Assembly: GCA_013399115.1 (NCBI GenBank)
Contig: VXAA01000953.1
Coordinates: forward strand, 62,228 to 126,227
Direction of reading: 5' to 3'
DNA length: 64,000 nt
Origin: Anseranas semipalmata
Taxonomy: Eukaryota > Chordata > Aves > Anseriformes > Anseranatidae
Shown here: one piece after another, positions 25,848 through 40,245 of the stretch
Position numbering within the stretch: position 1 is the first letter of the stretch
Layout: each line of letters starts with the position of its first letter
Notes under the pieces: generated by a model
The model's database searches: none
The model's input: only the letters and a program-made list of their open reading frames with translations
What the model was told of the DNA's origin: nothing
Position numbers and translations under genes: made by a program

Positions 25848-27744
25848 ATCCTCTCCTCTCACTCCTGCATTTCTTTTGCAGTAATTCCTGTCTTTCCTAT
25901 TCTTCATTACACTTTCACATAGAATTTTTTTTTTTCCACAAAATGCCTTATAGACTTTCATGCTCCAAGACTACAGTTCAGTGAAAATCCATCCTCTGTC
26001 ACTATGCAGACGCACATAGCTGGCCACTCCCAGTGTATCCAAGGTGTCAAAGCAGAAAGTTAAAAAAGGAGGGACACTTCTGAAGTTGGCTAGGTGTGGA
26101 AGATCAGAGGACAACATAGAAAGAGGTCAAGAAGTAGAGGGAAACAAAGAGCTCACTGAAGTTTCTCCCTGGTTAAAGTTGACTGTTACATGGAATTTGT
26201 TCATCTTTCATTCTTTCCCTTGAAAAAGGGTGATAAAAAGGCAGAGTAACCGATTACAGAGGCCCCACGATTATTCTTCACTATAAAATGTCATTAATTC
26301 TGAAGGCAGTCTTTTGCAAAACAGAAAATCCCTAGGAATTTGAGAGAAATACTTGATTTGGCTGTATTTAATTTATTTGTCATTAATTCTTTTTCACTCC
26401 ATTTATTAAAAAAAATGGACAAAAATATTTGGCTTCTGAAAAAATATCTCTACAATCACCTAAGATCTGTTATTGATCAATAACTTAGGAATAAATGGAA
26501 AAACAAGAAAAAAATCTGCAAGTTAAGTAGTCTGAAATCAGAGCTGACACAGAGGACATTTCTCAATAGAACAAGCACTGGATCCAACAAAGGAGGAATG
26601 GGGCTGTGGAGGTAACAGAGAATATACAGATAAGGACGGGGGCTGGAAGATAAGGAGAATGACATTGGTATGTAAAAAAATCTCAAGTTTCAGATGATAC
26701 AGGAGTGCACCCAAGATGGTCTGAAAATAACTTTTAACTAAAACCAGCTACAAATTCAAGCACTACGACATGACTACAATTAGTAAAAATTTTCAATCAC
26801 AAAAATTATTTTAAAATTATTATAAAATTATCCAATCATTACAAAAGTTCATAGTTTTGCTGTCGTGATTTGAGATTACACAGTCTGAGTAGGGTTGCAC
26901 TAATAAAGAACAATTATGAACAAAATGTTTCTTTGCAACCAGATGTGCAAAGGAAACATTGATGTGGTACAGTTCAAAGAACACACACCTAGGACACCCC
27001 AGCCTTGCATGCACACAGTCTCCCTAGCTGAGTCAATGGGAGTCAGATACATGTAAGGACTGCAAGCTTTGACCCTGAAGCATGACACTGTGCTTATCTG
27101 TGCACCTGCATTCAACTTCACAAAGCTAGAAGTCCTATTGATTAAAAGTGTAGTGAAGTAGCATGTTTAAAGCCTGTCTCTTTTTCCTCTCTATCTTTAA
27201 ACAAGCTAACAAAATGATTAATTTGTATTACAAGTTAATGGCTCAGTACTATACGAAAAATTAAACATCTTTTGATTTATGAGTGTAAAAATTCCTTCTC
27301 ATTGCAAAAGCACAGCTTTGTTTTTCATTCCTCTCTCTCTTTCAAACCAGGCTAAACAAAAGGAAGACAAAAGAGCCAATTTAATCTGTATTTGTTTTAA
27401 ATCACACTCCTATACTAAGTTAATGCAGCTTCATCACACAATGAAATCTTTCTCACCAAGTTATACAGCATTAAGAATTCCACACAAAAAATGTATATTT
27501 TTATAATTTAAGTAGCATATTTTTTTCTTTTTCTTCTGAATATTTGAATTTTAATTATCACCAGCATAAATGTACATAAGCAGATATCGTTTATCCAGTA
27601 CCTTTGGATGATGTATGTATGGTAATGTAGTTTGTCAGTTTATCATCATTTAATATGATTATGTTGTTCTTTGTCTTTCAAATGTTATAAGAACATGCTG
27701 CCATTAAACTTTCCATGTCTGTCTAGTTAATATTGTGAAAAAAT

Positions 27745-27750
27745 AATAAA
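27745..27750 (+). terminator. BCL2: BCL2 distal poly(A) signal
   Basis: AATAAA is followed by GCACACTGTGAG. The hexamer and about 45 bases before it match the 3' end of human BCL2 mRNA as I recall it. Cleavage is expected 10-25 nt downstream, near 27,766. Confidence 0.88.
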
Positions 27751-27983
27751 GCACACTGTGAGTTACTTGTTTTGCATTTGAATTGTTTAGGATTGGTTGA
27801 CAAAATGGTACTCCAACATTTATGAGTGTTGACATGTTCTGCCCGATATTAACATCTTCACGCTACAGTGAAACCATAGAAGTACTACTTACCCATGTTT
27901 TTTCTCCAAATCCAAAATATTTGCTGATTTTTGTAAAGCCATAGACCCTGGAACTATGGAAATGCAACTGAGTTTGAGCTTTC

Positions 27984-28083
<100 letters not shown>

Positions 28084-28156
28084 AAACAAAAAAAAAAAAG
28101 AGAATTGAGGTATAGACATTGCCTGAGTCCACTAAGAACAAGACACCCAAAAGGGN

Positions 28157-28197
28157 AAGAAAAGAAAAGAAAAGAAAAGAAAAAGAAAAGAAAAAAC
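28157..28197. repeat. (AAAAG)n microsatellite next to an ambiguous base
   Basis: About eight AAAAG units with one imperfect unit start immediately after an N at 28,156. The N suggests the assembler could not resolve the repeat, so its true length is uncertain. Confidence 0.9.
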
Positions 28198-31100
28198 TTT
28201 CTACACTTCATGGTAGTGGAGATGCTTTAAAAAAAAAAAAGCTTACATCTCTGAGGTTTATGCAACAAAGGCACATAAACTTTTTTTTTCCTAATGCTAT
28301 GATATTTTTCAAGCTAATATCAAAATGTTTAAACTATGTGGGTGGTAACTTGTACTCATACCAGGTTCCTCTTTAACCAAGGGTGCTCTGTGCAAGGATG
28401 TATTTATAAAATTCACCTTTGAGGGTCCAATGAACTTGTGTCCACAGGCTGCCCAAAAGGTCAGGGGAAGAGGTGATATTCAGAGTAGCCAAGGGGGGTT
28501 CTTGGTCTGGCTGGACCATCACGATAAAAGATGGAAAAGGACTCTCCTTGCTTTGACTGTTAGGAGACTGGTTAATCAGGTGCTTAATGTTTCATAGTGT
28601 AACTACCTCTCACATGTGATGACCCCATCACATTCACTACAACATTCAAAGCTGTAGGTCTGCACCTCAAGTGAGATTATTTGAAGACCCTGGCTTAGTC
28701 TGAGCTTTTCTTTTATCACAGCTCGCGCTGGCTGGAATCACAGATTTAGTAAGTCTGTCAACTCACAAGTCACTGCTTCCAGGTGGGTTCAATGAGGACA
28801 GCAAGCTCCAAATGAGATCCTGGGACAAAATCACTTCTAAATGGGACTTACTAGGTGCAGTACTTGGAAGAGCATCAATAGGTATCTTCCTTAAATACTA
28901 TGTAAATTATGCACTAAAGCTGGCAGCTGACAAAGGTGAGCATTTAGCTTATATTCAACAGTTAAATTCTGTTACTGCATTTCTTCTCTCTCTGTATCCC
29001 AAAATAGAGCAGCCAATATCACATCTACGGACACGACTCTGAGGAGCTGCATTCTAGACTGATTATCTAAAATGAAAACTGACACAAAAAGCTGCAATCA
29101 AGGAGCCAGTATTCTCCAGAGTTCCTCAAAGGCCTCCGTGCATCAAAGCACAACAACCCAGGTTTGATAAGCTGCTGCTGTGTGAAATACAGTACACAGG
29201 TGTATGTGTGACCTGAGGACACTGCCACCCACTCTACTGTCTCATATATCCAATGTCTTGTTGAAGGTGCAGTGAGACTCTTCTATTTCTTCACTAGAAC
29301 TACTTTTCATCCTAGTAGAAAGGAGCTGGAAAAAGCATATCAGCAAGTTTCAGCAGGGCTGAGAAAAAAAAAAAAAAACGCCTTTTTATTACTTCCAGTA
29401 GGTAGTTAGCTATTCTGCTTCTTAAAAGTTCATATTACCTGACCCTCAAATTGCAGTTGTTGCCACACACCTTCTGTGGCCATAGTTCACGTAGAACATA
29501 GCTAAATTAGCTTAGGTAATGAGTATCTAACTGCCCTAAGAATATAGCCAACTTCTTGAGTTGGTTTTGCAGCCTAGCATGTGCAGTGTACTGTCATGCA
29601 TGCACTTGTAGTGAGTGCCTCGAGTTAGTTAGTAGTTTAATGCCTTTAAAGGAAAATTCAGACACACGAGCAAAAACATCTACCTCTATGTCTGCATCCC
29701 CAAAGACAGAGAAGGCGGAGGAAGGCAGCCTGAAGCTTTCCGAACAAAGAAGCCACAGCAGAAGAACACAACTAATAGATCCTGTCCTCTTATCTCCAGG
29801 ACTGAACTGCCCAGCAGAGATGAGGTTGCAAATTCCTTTGCAAGCAAATTTGCAGTTCTGCAAGTACTGCCATTTTTTTGCCTGATTATTCTAAGAGACT
29901 GAAAGAAGATTAAAAGGACTTGGAGGAAAGTATTTCTTGCTAAGGCCCACAGAAGGAAGATGCGATTAAGTTTCTCCAGGGAGGCAAACCAAGGTAGCAA
30001 AAACCGGTAAATTACTTCAGTGACTCCCTGCTTTTTGCCTGGTCAGATGACTCCAGTTTTTGTAAAAAGCTGAAAGATCAGCACCCATGATTAAATGCCT
30101 GCATTATTACTGGGACAAAGCACAGTGAGCAGATGAGGAGAACAGAAGAGGTCAGGATAAAGACAAAATGAACCTGATAACTGAGGTGGGTCTTGGCAAT
30201 CTGGAAATTACACTGGTAGGAGCACCTTTAAAACAAGCTTTGCTGGGCCAAACCCAGAAAGCTCCCTTTTCAAAATATACACAAATGGTTTCAAGCACTG
30301 TAAACCTTCACAGAAGTTCCACTGCTGGCAGTGTGCTGCAGGCCCTCCGAGACAGCAGGCCCTCAGTCTGGCAATGCCTGTAGTTCCTGCTATTGTCCCT
30401 CTAGCTTATTAAATATTTAATGAGAGATTGCAAATGACACAAAGTGAAATTTGTTCCGGTGTGAATGGCCAGACAACAACTGCTTGACATTTAAGTTTCA
30501 TGTCACGTCTGACCCTAACCGGAGTTAGCCTTCTGCTCGTAAGTAACATTTTGGTATCAAGAACTGCCTCTGAGGAGGCCATATTGAGGGCAAAAGATCA
30601 AGTAATCAAGATTTGTGCACTGCAAGAAACTGACTTGCACAGACAGACAAACAACGAAAGAGCATGTGAAGCACAACACCATAGTTCTTAGTTTACTGCA
30701 GCTCACTAAAATTGAGCGTGAGCATTGAAAACATTCAGAATGGCTCTACAAAACCCTAAAGAGATAAAAACACGGGTCAGTAAAAAACATCAGTATCTAA
30801 TTAATTTTTTTTCAGGACTTCTCAAGGTACAGACATACTCCTTGTTATCCTGCCATACACTGAAAAGTGTTCCTGGTTAAGTTCAGCCAGAAGATGCCTC
30901 TTCCTCTCCAATAGGGAAACCTGCTGTATGCAACTCATTTAAAATGTATTGAGTTGCCTCTTGGATATGCTAGAGAAATGCACTGGTGTGCCCACTTCTG
31001 CACGTGTCCTCCAGAACTCCGATTACCACGATAGTGGGAATGCAGTGCTTTCATTATTGTGAGGAACTCTGAAATCAGCACTAACTCAAACAAGATCATG

Positions 31101-34100
31101 GTCATGCAGATAAAAATGTACATCTGGAGCATGGTACTGGTGCAAAGCCTTATGCAGCCAAAGGTGACAGAAACAAAAGCCAATCTATTTATTTGTTTGT
31201 ATTTGCACAAGTTTCATCCAGATACTGAAGAGACGTGTGATTCCATTTCTGTCACTTCCTTCAAGGTGACATCACTGCAAAAGGCCGAGATGCGTCACAA
31301 CACTGTGATCCCACGTGATGTGATCCCACAGCGCTGTTAAAGGCAAACCAAAATGACTTTCAATCCTCTCTTCCCAACCTGCTCCACATCCACTGAGCCA
31401 CCCTTCCACTGAACAACGAAGAACCTACCAGCAGGATCCGGCAATGCAAAACACGTCAAATAACCTGAAACAATAGTTTTGGCAAGCCAGCTTTTGTAGC
31501 ATAAAGATGCCAGCATCCTGTGAAATGCCCGGCAGGCAGAGGAGAAGCCACAGTACTGCATTATAATTAACGTACTTGGAAGCTTTTCACCAGGGACTGA
31601 GGACACAGACATTTTCTGTAATTCTTTCAGCGGAGCCCCATTAACAGCCTGTGCCGTCTGTTTCACCGCGCAGACGGTGTGGCCTGAAAGGGACTGCTGA
31701 CTGCTCTGCTCTGCCCTCTTGCAGTTCTGCTTGAAGCCAAAACTGGCAGAAAACCAAGGTGTTCTCTCATGAGACTGTAAATTAATGTTGCTGAAGGAAA
31801 CTGGCTAGTAGTTCATGTGGTTCTGAGTTTGCTTTCCATCTGGCGTCTAACTCCAAATTCCCTCTGCACCTAGGAATAAAACAGGTGAGGTGCCTGGTCC
31901 ACTCAGCACCCCCTACGCATTACTGATTTCCTTTCATCCAGGTCTTTAAAAAAATCCCTGTTCTTGCTACAGTTTTGAAATGTTATAGGGTTTTTTGCAC
32001 TTAAAAAAGCAGCTGCTATTTCTCTACAGGCTTTGCAAACATTCTTCCCATTATGTAATTCATTTACTGCACAGCTTCCTCCAACACATAGCTCCAAAAG
32101 AAGCTGGTAGATTTGACACTTAAAAAATGTGACCATGAGAAAGAAACAGATGTATTTTAAACAAAGGTGCTGACTTCCAGCTCCTCCTCGTTCCTCCTCC
32201 TCACAGACAAGGTATGTAATAAACCCTTCACTCTAGCTGCTGGCCACCTAAATCAGCACTCCTTTACCTTCTCCCAGTATTTTCGTTAGGGACAGAAAGT
32301 CAGTCTTCAACCAAGGACAAATAGGCAGCACTGCTTCCAGTTACACCCAAGTCACAGCTTCCAGGTCTGGAATTAGATTTCAGTCCTGTTACTTTGTGGC
32401 TGCTTCCTTGTTTTCTGCCAAGCCAGAGGGGGAAAGTGAGGCCAGTCCAGAGGTCGCAAAAGATATTCAAGAAGTATAAATGGAAAGAAATGATACAGCT
32501 ACCTCCAGCAAGAGATGAGATGGCATCAGGGGTTCAGATAGGTCTGTGCTCTTCTTCACATCACACAACCTTTCAAAGCGCACTACTAACTCAAGACCTA
32601 TTTCCACCGTCATCTACTGTGAAACTCCCGTTAATATCAGCTGGAGCCAGGGAAAGACCTTTTATTACATGCGCTGGAAGTGGAGCCACTGATAGCTGCA
32701 GAACGGTTTTAAGCTACACAAGGTTATTCAACTACCTGAGAAATACAAAGGCCTTTCTTCGATTATATTTGCTTGTCTTAAGCTCAAAATGACTTAGAGC
32801 GGTGGAGAGCTCTGTGGCTGGAAAAAAATCAGGGAGCAATCCCAAGTCCTGCTCTTCCCTTATGCTGACAAGTACCCAGCTGTCCCCTTACAATACATGT
32901 AAGCCCCTTTGAAAGCAACACCATGATACAGTCACAAAAGTATCAGGAAAATGGAACATGACACACAGCTGCGACATGTATCACAAGTGAGCACAACATG
33001 TGCAAACACAGATGTGCCCTGGTCTAAGCATTATCAGTTTCTTTGCTTATTTTGCATGCTTGATAAGTGACATTTTACCTTAAGCTTCCCCAGGTCTTTC
33101 CGGAATTCATTTCTTCACACATCTTCAGAATGCCACCAACAAGGGCATGATCAAAATAGTCTCTGTTTGCCCTAAGATGTTCAAATTCTCTCCTACAGAA
33201 TAAATTTTAAAAATAAATTAAAAAAAAAATCCCTGGCTCAATTCTTTTTTTTTTTTGATTTAGTAGTTGGGAAGAATAGCTAGTGAAAAAATATGTCACT
33301 TTTGGCAAACAGAAGTATACACATCCACACACATAAAAACCTGTCCTTCGTTTTCAACTGTATGTCCACTGTCGAATCATCCTTTTCTTTAATTACAGCT
33401 GACAATTGCACAGATGTCTCTAGCGCAGTTTGCTCATAAAGACACATTCATTGCAATGAGATACATGACAGACTTCACACTTAACTGTTGTCAACATAAC
33501 TTCATTAATGTGTCTTGAGCATCCATTTGCCCACCCCCACCCGCTTCAAAAACAAAATTAAAACCCACTTCTCTTCTGTCATCACATCCTCCAACAACTA
33601 TCACCACTCACTCAAGTGCTGGGAAAATAACTCACCGCTTTTTCCTTAATCTCCATCAACTGATGCTACTTCCAACAAAAGCAGTGTTCAAACAAGCTCA
33701 AAATCACGAATGAAAGAAGCCATTTTCATTTCCCAAAGACCACATCTATTTATCTCTTTGACCCTTCCAATTAAGTGGTATGATTCACCAATGACTAGCA
33801 GCACAAACATTCATTCATGTCTTAAATTCTGTCAAAACATTACAAAATTAGACAGCACGGAGAAGCTACCGTTGCCATTTTAATGATGTACCCATGATGA
33901 CTGTAGCTGGCAAAACAAATGTTCTGGTGTTATATTAGCCCCTTTAATACATAAAGTATTTTCCCCCAAAAAAATGCCTGCTTTTTTTGAAGACAACAGG
34001 GTGGTAGAGGTCAATTATAAAAACTCTCTATACTGGTTAGAAGAGACCTAAATGTCCTTGCTTATGAATGGCAGGCAAGCTGACCTTATGCACACTTGGG

Positions 34101-34420
34101 GCAGCAGCCCCATATGAAAACTACAAAAGTGATGGGACACTAAACAAGAAAAATGCCCATATTTTATATTTGTCTAAGCAGGGTCTGAGCACATAAAGGC
34201 CTACAGATGGAACCAACTATATGAAAAAAAAAAATAGATGTTAGCAGATTTCATTTTTCTAGTAAAGACAAGTATCAGTCAAAACTACTTGTGACTCATA
34301 CTGAGATTGTTTTATATTAAAACGATCAATTAAACCACCAGCTTGCATCATCAGTGAGAAGAATGATAATCAACCTGCGCACATGAACTTTGCCATAAAG
34401 GTCTATTGACAGCCGTGACC

Positions 34421-34556
34421 ATGGACTTGGTTACAACACTGTTTATTTTTCTTGCTCTGAGAGGAATAGAAACAAAATGTTCAACTCCAGTACCTCTTTA
34501 TGATTACACGAACCGAGGCAGGGCTATAGCACAGAGCAAGTTCAAGCAGGATACAG
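34421..34556 (+). CDS. Candidate signal-peptide first exon (speculative)
   Basis: A strong start context (GTGACCATGG) opens a frame beginning MDLVTTLFIFLALRGIETKC, which reads like a short secretory signal peptide. It continues for 45 codons to a reasonable donor (ACAG|GTGAGG) that would leave a phase 1 junction, common for signal-peptide exons. A TATA-like stretch (TTTATATTAAAA) lies about 110 bp upstream. I do not recognise the protein and could not find a convincing in-phase partner exon downstream, so chance remains the more likely explanation. Confidence 0.18.
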
Positions 34557-37500
34557 GTGAGGTGGGTGCGTGGTGCCCTCCTTTCTCTTTCCTCCCTACT
34601 CATTCAGGGCTTGGGATTTTGCAAGATGTTTGCATCTTTACATCCTAGACAGAGCTAAGGGTGTTGTGAACCTCGTACAGGTCAAGTCTTCGCTGACCTT
34701 CAGAGCCAGGAGAGCACTACAGCCTGAAGGGGATACAGATGCTAGGAGGTGGGGCACCAGCAGAGGGAAATTTCCCTCACTGTTGGAATTTGGTGTAGGA
34801 GGGAGTCCCTTTGAATCCTCACACTGTGCTCCTTTTCCGTCTCTCTCATGGAACATGGCAGGGGAAGGAAATTATGCAGTGGGAAGTTCCCCAGGAAACC
34901 TTGGAATAGCTCTCTGGTGGAAGAACAAAAGTATCCACAAAAGCTATAAATTCACTTCTAAAACTAATATATCTGTATTGTAGAAAGTACATGGTGAATC
35001 TTTTTTCATAAATGTAATTTGAATATATGTAGACAATAAACTAAGAAAAAATTCGAGTTCTGGGAAATGAAGATTTTCTCTTATTATAAATATTCCACTA
35101 AATAAAAATTCAAAATTCAAAATTACACACAAGAACTTGAGAAAAAATGCAGTTATACTGACAAAAGTAATTTGTTTTTTAAAAAGTATTTATTTTGCCA
35201 AAAAAAATCCATCTAAATGCAAAAGCTTAACCTAATGTTAACTGCGGTACTGATTTTTACCTGTATATTCAGCTCAATGCTGCTGAAGATTTAAATAATG
35301 ATGTAGCAATTGTCTGATTGCAACTTAATGCTAGCTTTAAAATGAAAAGAAAAAATTGCTTCTATATGCTCACGGAAACAAAAAATTGCCTTAAAATATA
35401 TCTTCCTGAAAGCAAGCTGTAAACTCTCCAGTTTCAAAACAGGCCGATGAATCTAATGTAATTTGTCTGGTTTCTAATTATTAAGATAATTCATAATAAA
35501 AAGCTGGAGGGAGGAGAATTAGGTGCTAGGGAAAGATGTTTGGGCACACACCAACCACCAGAACGGATTGAGATCAGACAAGAAAGAGAGAACAGAACTG
35601 GTATTAAACTTCTGCCTAGGCTTCACTGGGGCTGTTGTTATAAAACTCGAGTACAGCTGCACTTAACGAGCTTGTGTAAAAGCAGACATCATACAAATGG
35701 GAGAAAGTAGGAACTTCATCCAATTAGATAAGAGAATTGGCCAGCAGCCTCCAACGAACTGAAAAGCTCTTCCAACTTCAGGGATGAAAGCTAATTATAA
35801 CTCTATTTTTGTGTGTGTGCGATGCTACTAAATTATTAAGAAATATTGTCCTGTCAAAAAACTATGTCATATGCGTTGACTTGATTATTACAGATGGAGC
35901 ATTTGCCAGAGACAGGGCTGGAAAGCGATTAGCCGTGATAACAACAGGAGGCATTCTGCTGTCAAACTTCAGGGTGCAAATGGCTTCCCTGCTTGAGTTT
36001 CTCCCAAAACCATTTCTTTAGTGTATTCATTTGGGCAGCTGTGTGGAACGGCAAGAATTTCTATTTTTCTTCTTGGTAGTGAGGATGCAAGGAAGACATA
36101 TCAATGCAGGTAGTTTCAATACGTGTACCAGCTGGAGAAAGGTAGCTTGAGACATTCAGTGTTGAAACTAGTACACAGCCTGGGGGATTTTTTCCCATTC
36201 TTTCCTGTTAGCATATGCAATACGACGGAGAATCAGAACCGGGCTGGACGTGACTGGGTAGAAAAGTTCTCACTGCCCCTTGATAACAACCAGCATCTCG
36301 TCTGGAGAGCAGACTCAGGGAAATGATGTTCCTTCTCCTGCCACCCTCCAGCATGCCCCCTTAACACACCACGCCACAGCTACTCAGGGTGCGCAGCTCC
36401 TTGAACGGCCTTCTCGGCTCCACGGCCGGGCAGGTCCCACGGACACCTCCTGGCAACACTGTCCATCGAGTCGGGCGATTTTCAAGAAACAAATGACATT
36501 TTACTTACGGAGAAAGAAACGTGACAGTGCTCGTGACCATTCTGTGAAAGTTCATGCACAGGGCAGCAGGGAGGGGAAGTGACATTAGAGAATGCATTAA
36601 TTGAGCATTAAAGAAACAGATTCATACCCTGGAGCCTGTTATCTCACTTCATTTTTGCCTCCTTTGGAATAAGGGCTTATGAGCACCACCAACTAACGCC
36701 ACTTCTGTTAGCGTAACTCCCCGTTTCTATGCTTGCTGGCAGCCTGTGTAGCCAATCATCACACGTACAAAGAGGAGGCTGGTTTTCTTTTCAGGACAAG
36801 GTGGAGGCACTGGGACTCCCTGAAAGAAGCCAGAAAAACAAAACACACAAAAACCAGAGCAGACAGAGCACACCAGAAGGCTGAGACCGCTAATAGGACA
36901 GCTGTAAACAAGGATGAAAGACTTAAATACAGGATAAAAAAGGGGAATGGGAAGAGTCCAGAAGAGCTGTGTTTGTATCTAGTCCAGCCATACTTCCTAC
37001 ACAATACATTTTAATTCAATTACCGTACAAGCAAACAAACCAATTAACTGAGATTTATGTCATCAGTAAGAAAACAGAGCAAGCGGCATCTCAATAGACT
37101 TACAGCAATCTTTTGAACTTTGGATGAAGGCTACCAGTACAGTTCCTAAACCTGATACAGGCAAGAGAGAGGTTTACGGCTTCTAAACACAGATTCAGCA
37201 TGTGAATTTAGAAAGACTAAATAAAAGCAGAAGTGCCTTATTAAATGAAAGGCAAATCACCAAGAAATCAGCTTTCAGGGATCAGCTGAACTGCTGCATT
37301 GTACTTGCACGGAAAATTACCCAGCAGCTTTTTCTGAACCAAGAAGCACAAATCAGTTTTGCTCAGTGAATACATGAGCCAAACTCTTCTATTGTGATGG
37401 TTTCAATAGAAGCTCAAATAACTTTGACAGCCTGGAGGGGGAAGGGTGTCTCTGACCCAGTTTCTACACTACAGTGTAGTTTGGGTGATGGTGGTACGAG

Positions 37501-40080
37501 TGTTTAGAGCAGAACCTCTTTTCTTTAATTTCCCTCTCCTGCTTGCCCACCATTGCTTTGTTTAAATAATCCACAGCTGTTATCATGCGCTCAAGAATAA
37601 GATTAATTGAGCTTAATGATTGCTGGCGACTTCTTACATGCATTCAGCTGGTGATGTCTTCAGCATAGAGGCCCTTTACACAGTGTGAGAGGAAAATCTG
37701 TCTTTTTCTTTGGCTTTCTCATTTCATATCCATTTTGATATGTGTAAGTAGAATCCTCATTTCTTCCAGACATCTTTGCCCAAAACCTCTTAAAACGCTG
37801 GGAGAAATTCTTAAGGCCAGACCCTCTTCACCCAGTGGAAGCTACATGATTTTTTTCAGGCTCTTGGACAAGAAGTTTCTTGCTACTTCTCACACCACTG
37901 ATCCAGGAGAAGATGCAACCTCTCCTTTTTGTAGAATGATGAAAGCCTGCAGAGGCAGAAAATGGGACTACTGAACAATGGGATAAAATGGCTGGAAGAA
38001 AGGCTGCACGAACACAGGTGGCCTGGAAACCTGGATTCCCCATGTGCAGACATGTAAGAGCAGTGTTCCCTCCAGGCACCAGGGCAAGGAATGAGACAGA
38101 TGAACTGGGACAAAAACACTGAAAATCTGAGTAAGAGAGGCAAAATCCAAATGATACACACTAAAATGATAGGTTCTTTCCAAAGCAATGGATGAAATAC
38201 ACCCGCAATAATTATTTTCTCCTTAAAAAGCCCTCACTGCTAACCACGTTTCAATGCTGTTTTCAACAGATCTTGAATTATTATGAACCCTTGCTTGTCT
38301 GCTTTGATATGTCACAAGCCATCACTAACCTGACAAGTCACTGGCAGACTTCCAAGCATTTTCAAAAAAAAAATAAAAAAAAATCAGCCTTGCTTCTAGT
38401 GCTTCCCCCTAATTCCAGCTCCTAAAACAAAATCTAATTCAGGGGACTGAAAACTGCAGAATCCAAAATAAAGCTGAGAGAAACTAAAAAGTGACACTGA
38501 TAAAAAGAATGGAACAAAGGGGAAAGAAAAAGCAGGAACAGCTTTATGTCAGCCCGTAGACTGCACAGAGGTGTATGCCACCACTGGGGTAGCTGACATT
38601 ATAACTCTTGAGGGGCACCCAAATGACTCTGCTATGTGTAGACTGGGATCACGCCAGGTGACTCGCAGCATGGGTGCACTAAACTGGGGGCTACTGCATA
38701 ATCCAAACCCAAGCAGCAGAAGGAGGTGAGCCAGCAAAATCTGCTGAGGAGATCCCTGTCCAATCCTGTCAGACAGTAAAGCAGCCAAACACGTAAGGAG
38801 CTGTTGTCATCAGCCACATGAACTCTTCCCAGCTCTCTCTAACCTTACTTGGCTAAGGACTCTTGTTCAAAGTTTCAGTACATGTTTTTTAGGGTTAAGG
38901 AAATTGGTCACTCTTGCACTAGCCACATTCAGAAGACAAAAAGAAAAGACTAAGACTGGAGAGGGGAAAGCCTGAAGAAAAAATGCAATGTACTTTTTTT
39001 ATTTTCCATTAAATACATTTGTATTCTTATTCCATTGGAGAAACCAGGTCCATTTTCCTTTTCTCGTCAGATGCTTTTCTTCCTTTTTTTCCATTGGGGA
39101 AAAAGAGATAGATTGGAACATTTAAATCATAAACCTAACTCATTTTGTTTCGAATCCAAGTTTTTTCTCACTTTCTCAAAATACACTTTCTGCAAACATT
39201 GAGTAGCATTTGAAAACTTGTTTGTTAAGAAAATACTAATGGCTAAAACTTTTGACCATTCCTAGCAATTCCTTCTTCATAAAAATTGCATCACTTTCCT
39301 GAAACATGTTAGTATGCTAACTTCAAGACTGTTTTGTTCACTTGGAGGACAGAGACACAAATGTGCTGACACAGACTTCCTAGGTGACTTAAGGCTATTC
39401 ACTTTGCCTCTGTGCTCCTCAAATCTAGCTATAAAATGAGTGTTACAGTGACTTATAACTTACAGAAGCACCATGGGCACAAAAAACACACATTACTGTG
39501 AAGCTCTTGTATGCTGTGGAGGAAGAAGGTATAAAGTACAAAATAACCCACATGAATTAGGCGTTAGAAGGAGGCTGAAGAGGATGATGCTTGCTTGACT
39601 TAGATTGACTGAACTATGATGTGCAACTGAGCAAAGCAGTGTAATTTCCAGAACAACCAAAGCCTTAAGACACTCCTACTCTTGCAAACAGCACCACAAA
39701 ACCTCTAATGGATTACAGATAGGCAGGACTTCTGTTTTATATCTCAGCCAGAAGACAAGAATCATTCTGCTGCTCAAAGGACTGAAAACATGTAGTGGGT
39801 CAAACAGACCAAAAGGGAATACAGCCAGTACTATAGAGTCAAGACCTATGGAATAAACACCATCATTCCCAAAGCACTTTAGTTTTATCCCCAGTGGAAA
39901 AAACAGGCTCAGCCGTGCTTTGCTAATGGAATATGAAGAGTTTGCTGCCTGACACGGTACGCCTGTGATGTTCCAATACCATTTGCAGCTCCCCTCATGC
40001 AACTCACAACGTTTTCCAAACACAGCCCTAACAAAAACGCTTTCCTGACTAGAGCTGATTTACTTCACTTGCTGGTCGTT
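34557..40080. other. Intergenic region (middle part)
   Basis: A/T-rich sequence without any exon I can support. Frames such as 37,883-38,188 minus and 36,280-36,582 plus lack coding character. I see no repeats worth listing beyond short A-tracts. Confidence 0.6.
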
Positions 40081-40089
40081 GAAATCCGG

Positions 40090-40245
40090 GGTGGTTTACC
40101 CACCTTTCTCAGCACGTCCCCTGGCCCGGGCACGGCGGGGCGGGCGGCCGCCTCAGCGCTCACAGGACAGGCCCTCGGCGCGTGTGAGGGCCCCGCGCCT
40201 TCCCCGCGGCACACCAGCAGCGGGACCTGGTGTCGGAGCTGGTGG
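40090..40245. promoter_or_regulatory. Orphan CpG-rich patch, possible promoter
   Basis: The patch is dense in CpG and GC, with NotI-like GCGGCCGC and GGCGGGGCGGGCGG (SP1-type) sequences, in an otherwise A/T-rich intergenic region. On the minus strand a strong donor-like site (GAGAAAG|GTGGGT, exon end 40,104) lies at its left edge. That would fit a noncoding first exon transcribed toward BCL2. No ATG with coding character follows on either strand. A lncRNA or enhancer promoter is a reasonable guess. Confidence 0.45.

Larger units (their letters stand above)
23079..27766 (+). other. BCL2: BCL2 3' untranslated region
   Basis: The UTR runs about 4.7 kb from the stop codon to the distal poly(A) site, close to the roughly 5 kb length of the human BCL2 3' UTR. 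Several blocks match what I recall of that UTR: around 23,191-23,235 (AU-rich), 24,780-24,860, 25,410-25,475, 25,740-25,835 and 27,695-27,765. The end is fixed by the last block, where CCATTAAACTTTCC and GTCTAGTTAATATTGTGAA precede the signal. The exact cleavage base is inferred. Open frames within the region are not genes. Confidence 0.9.

Noticed and set aside
28812..29042. A 76-codon plus frame with smooth amino-acid composition
   Set aside because: No acceptor/donor pair matches the frame and no known motif is present; it lies in A/T-rich intergenic DNA where frames of this length are expected by chance.
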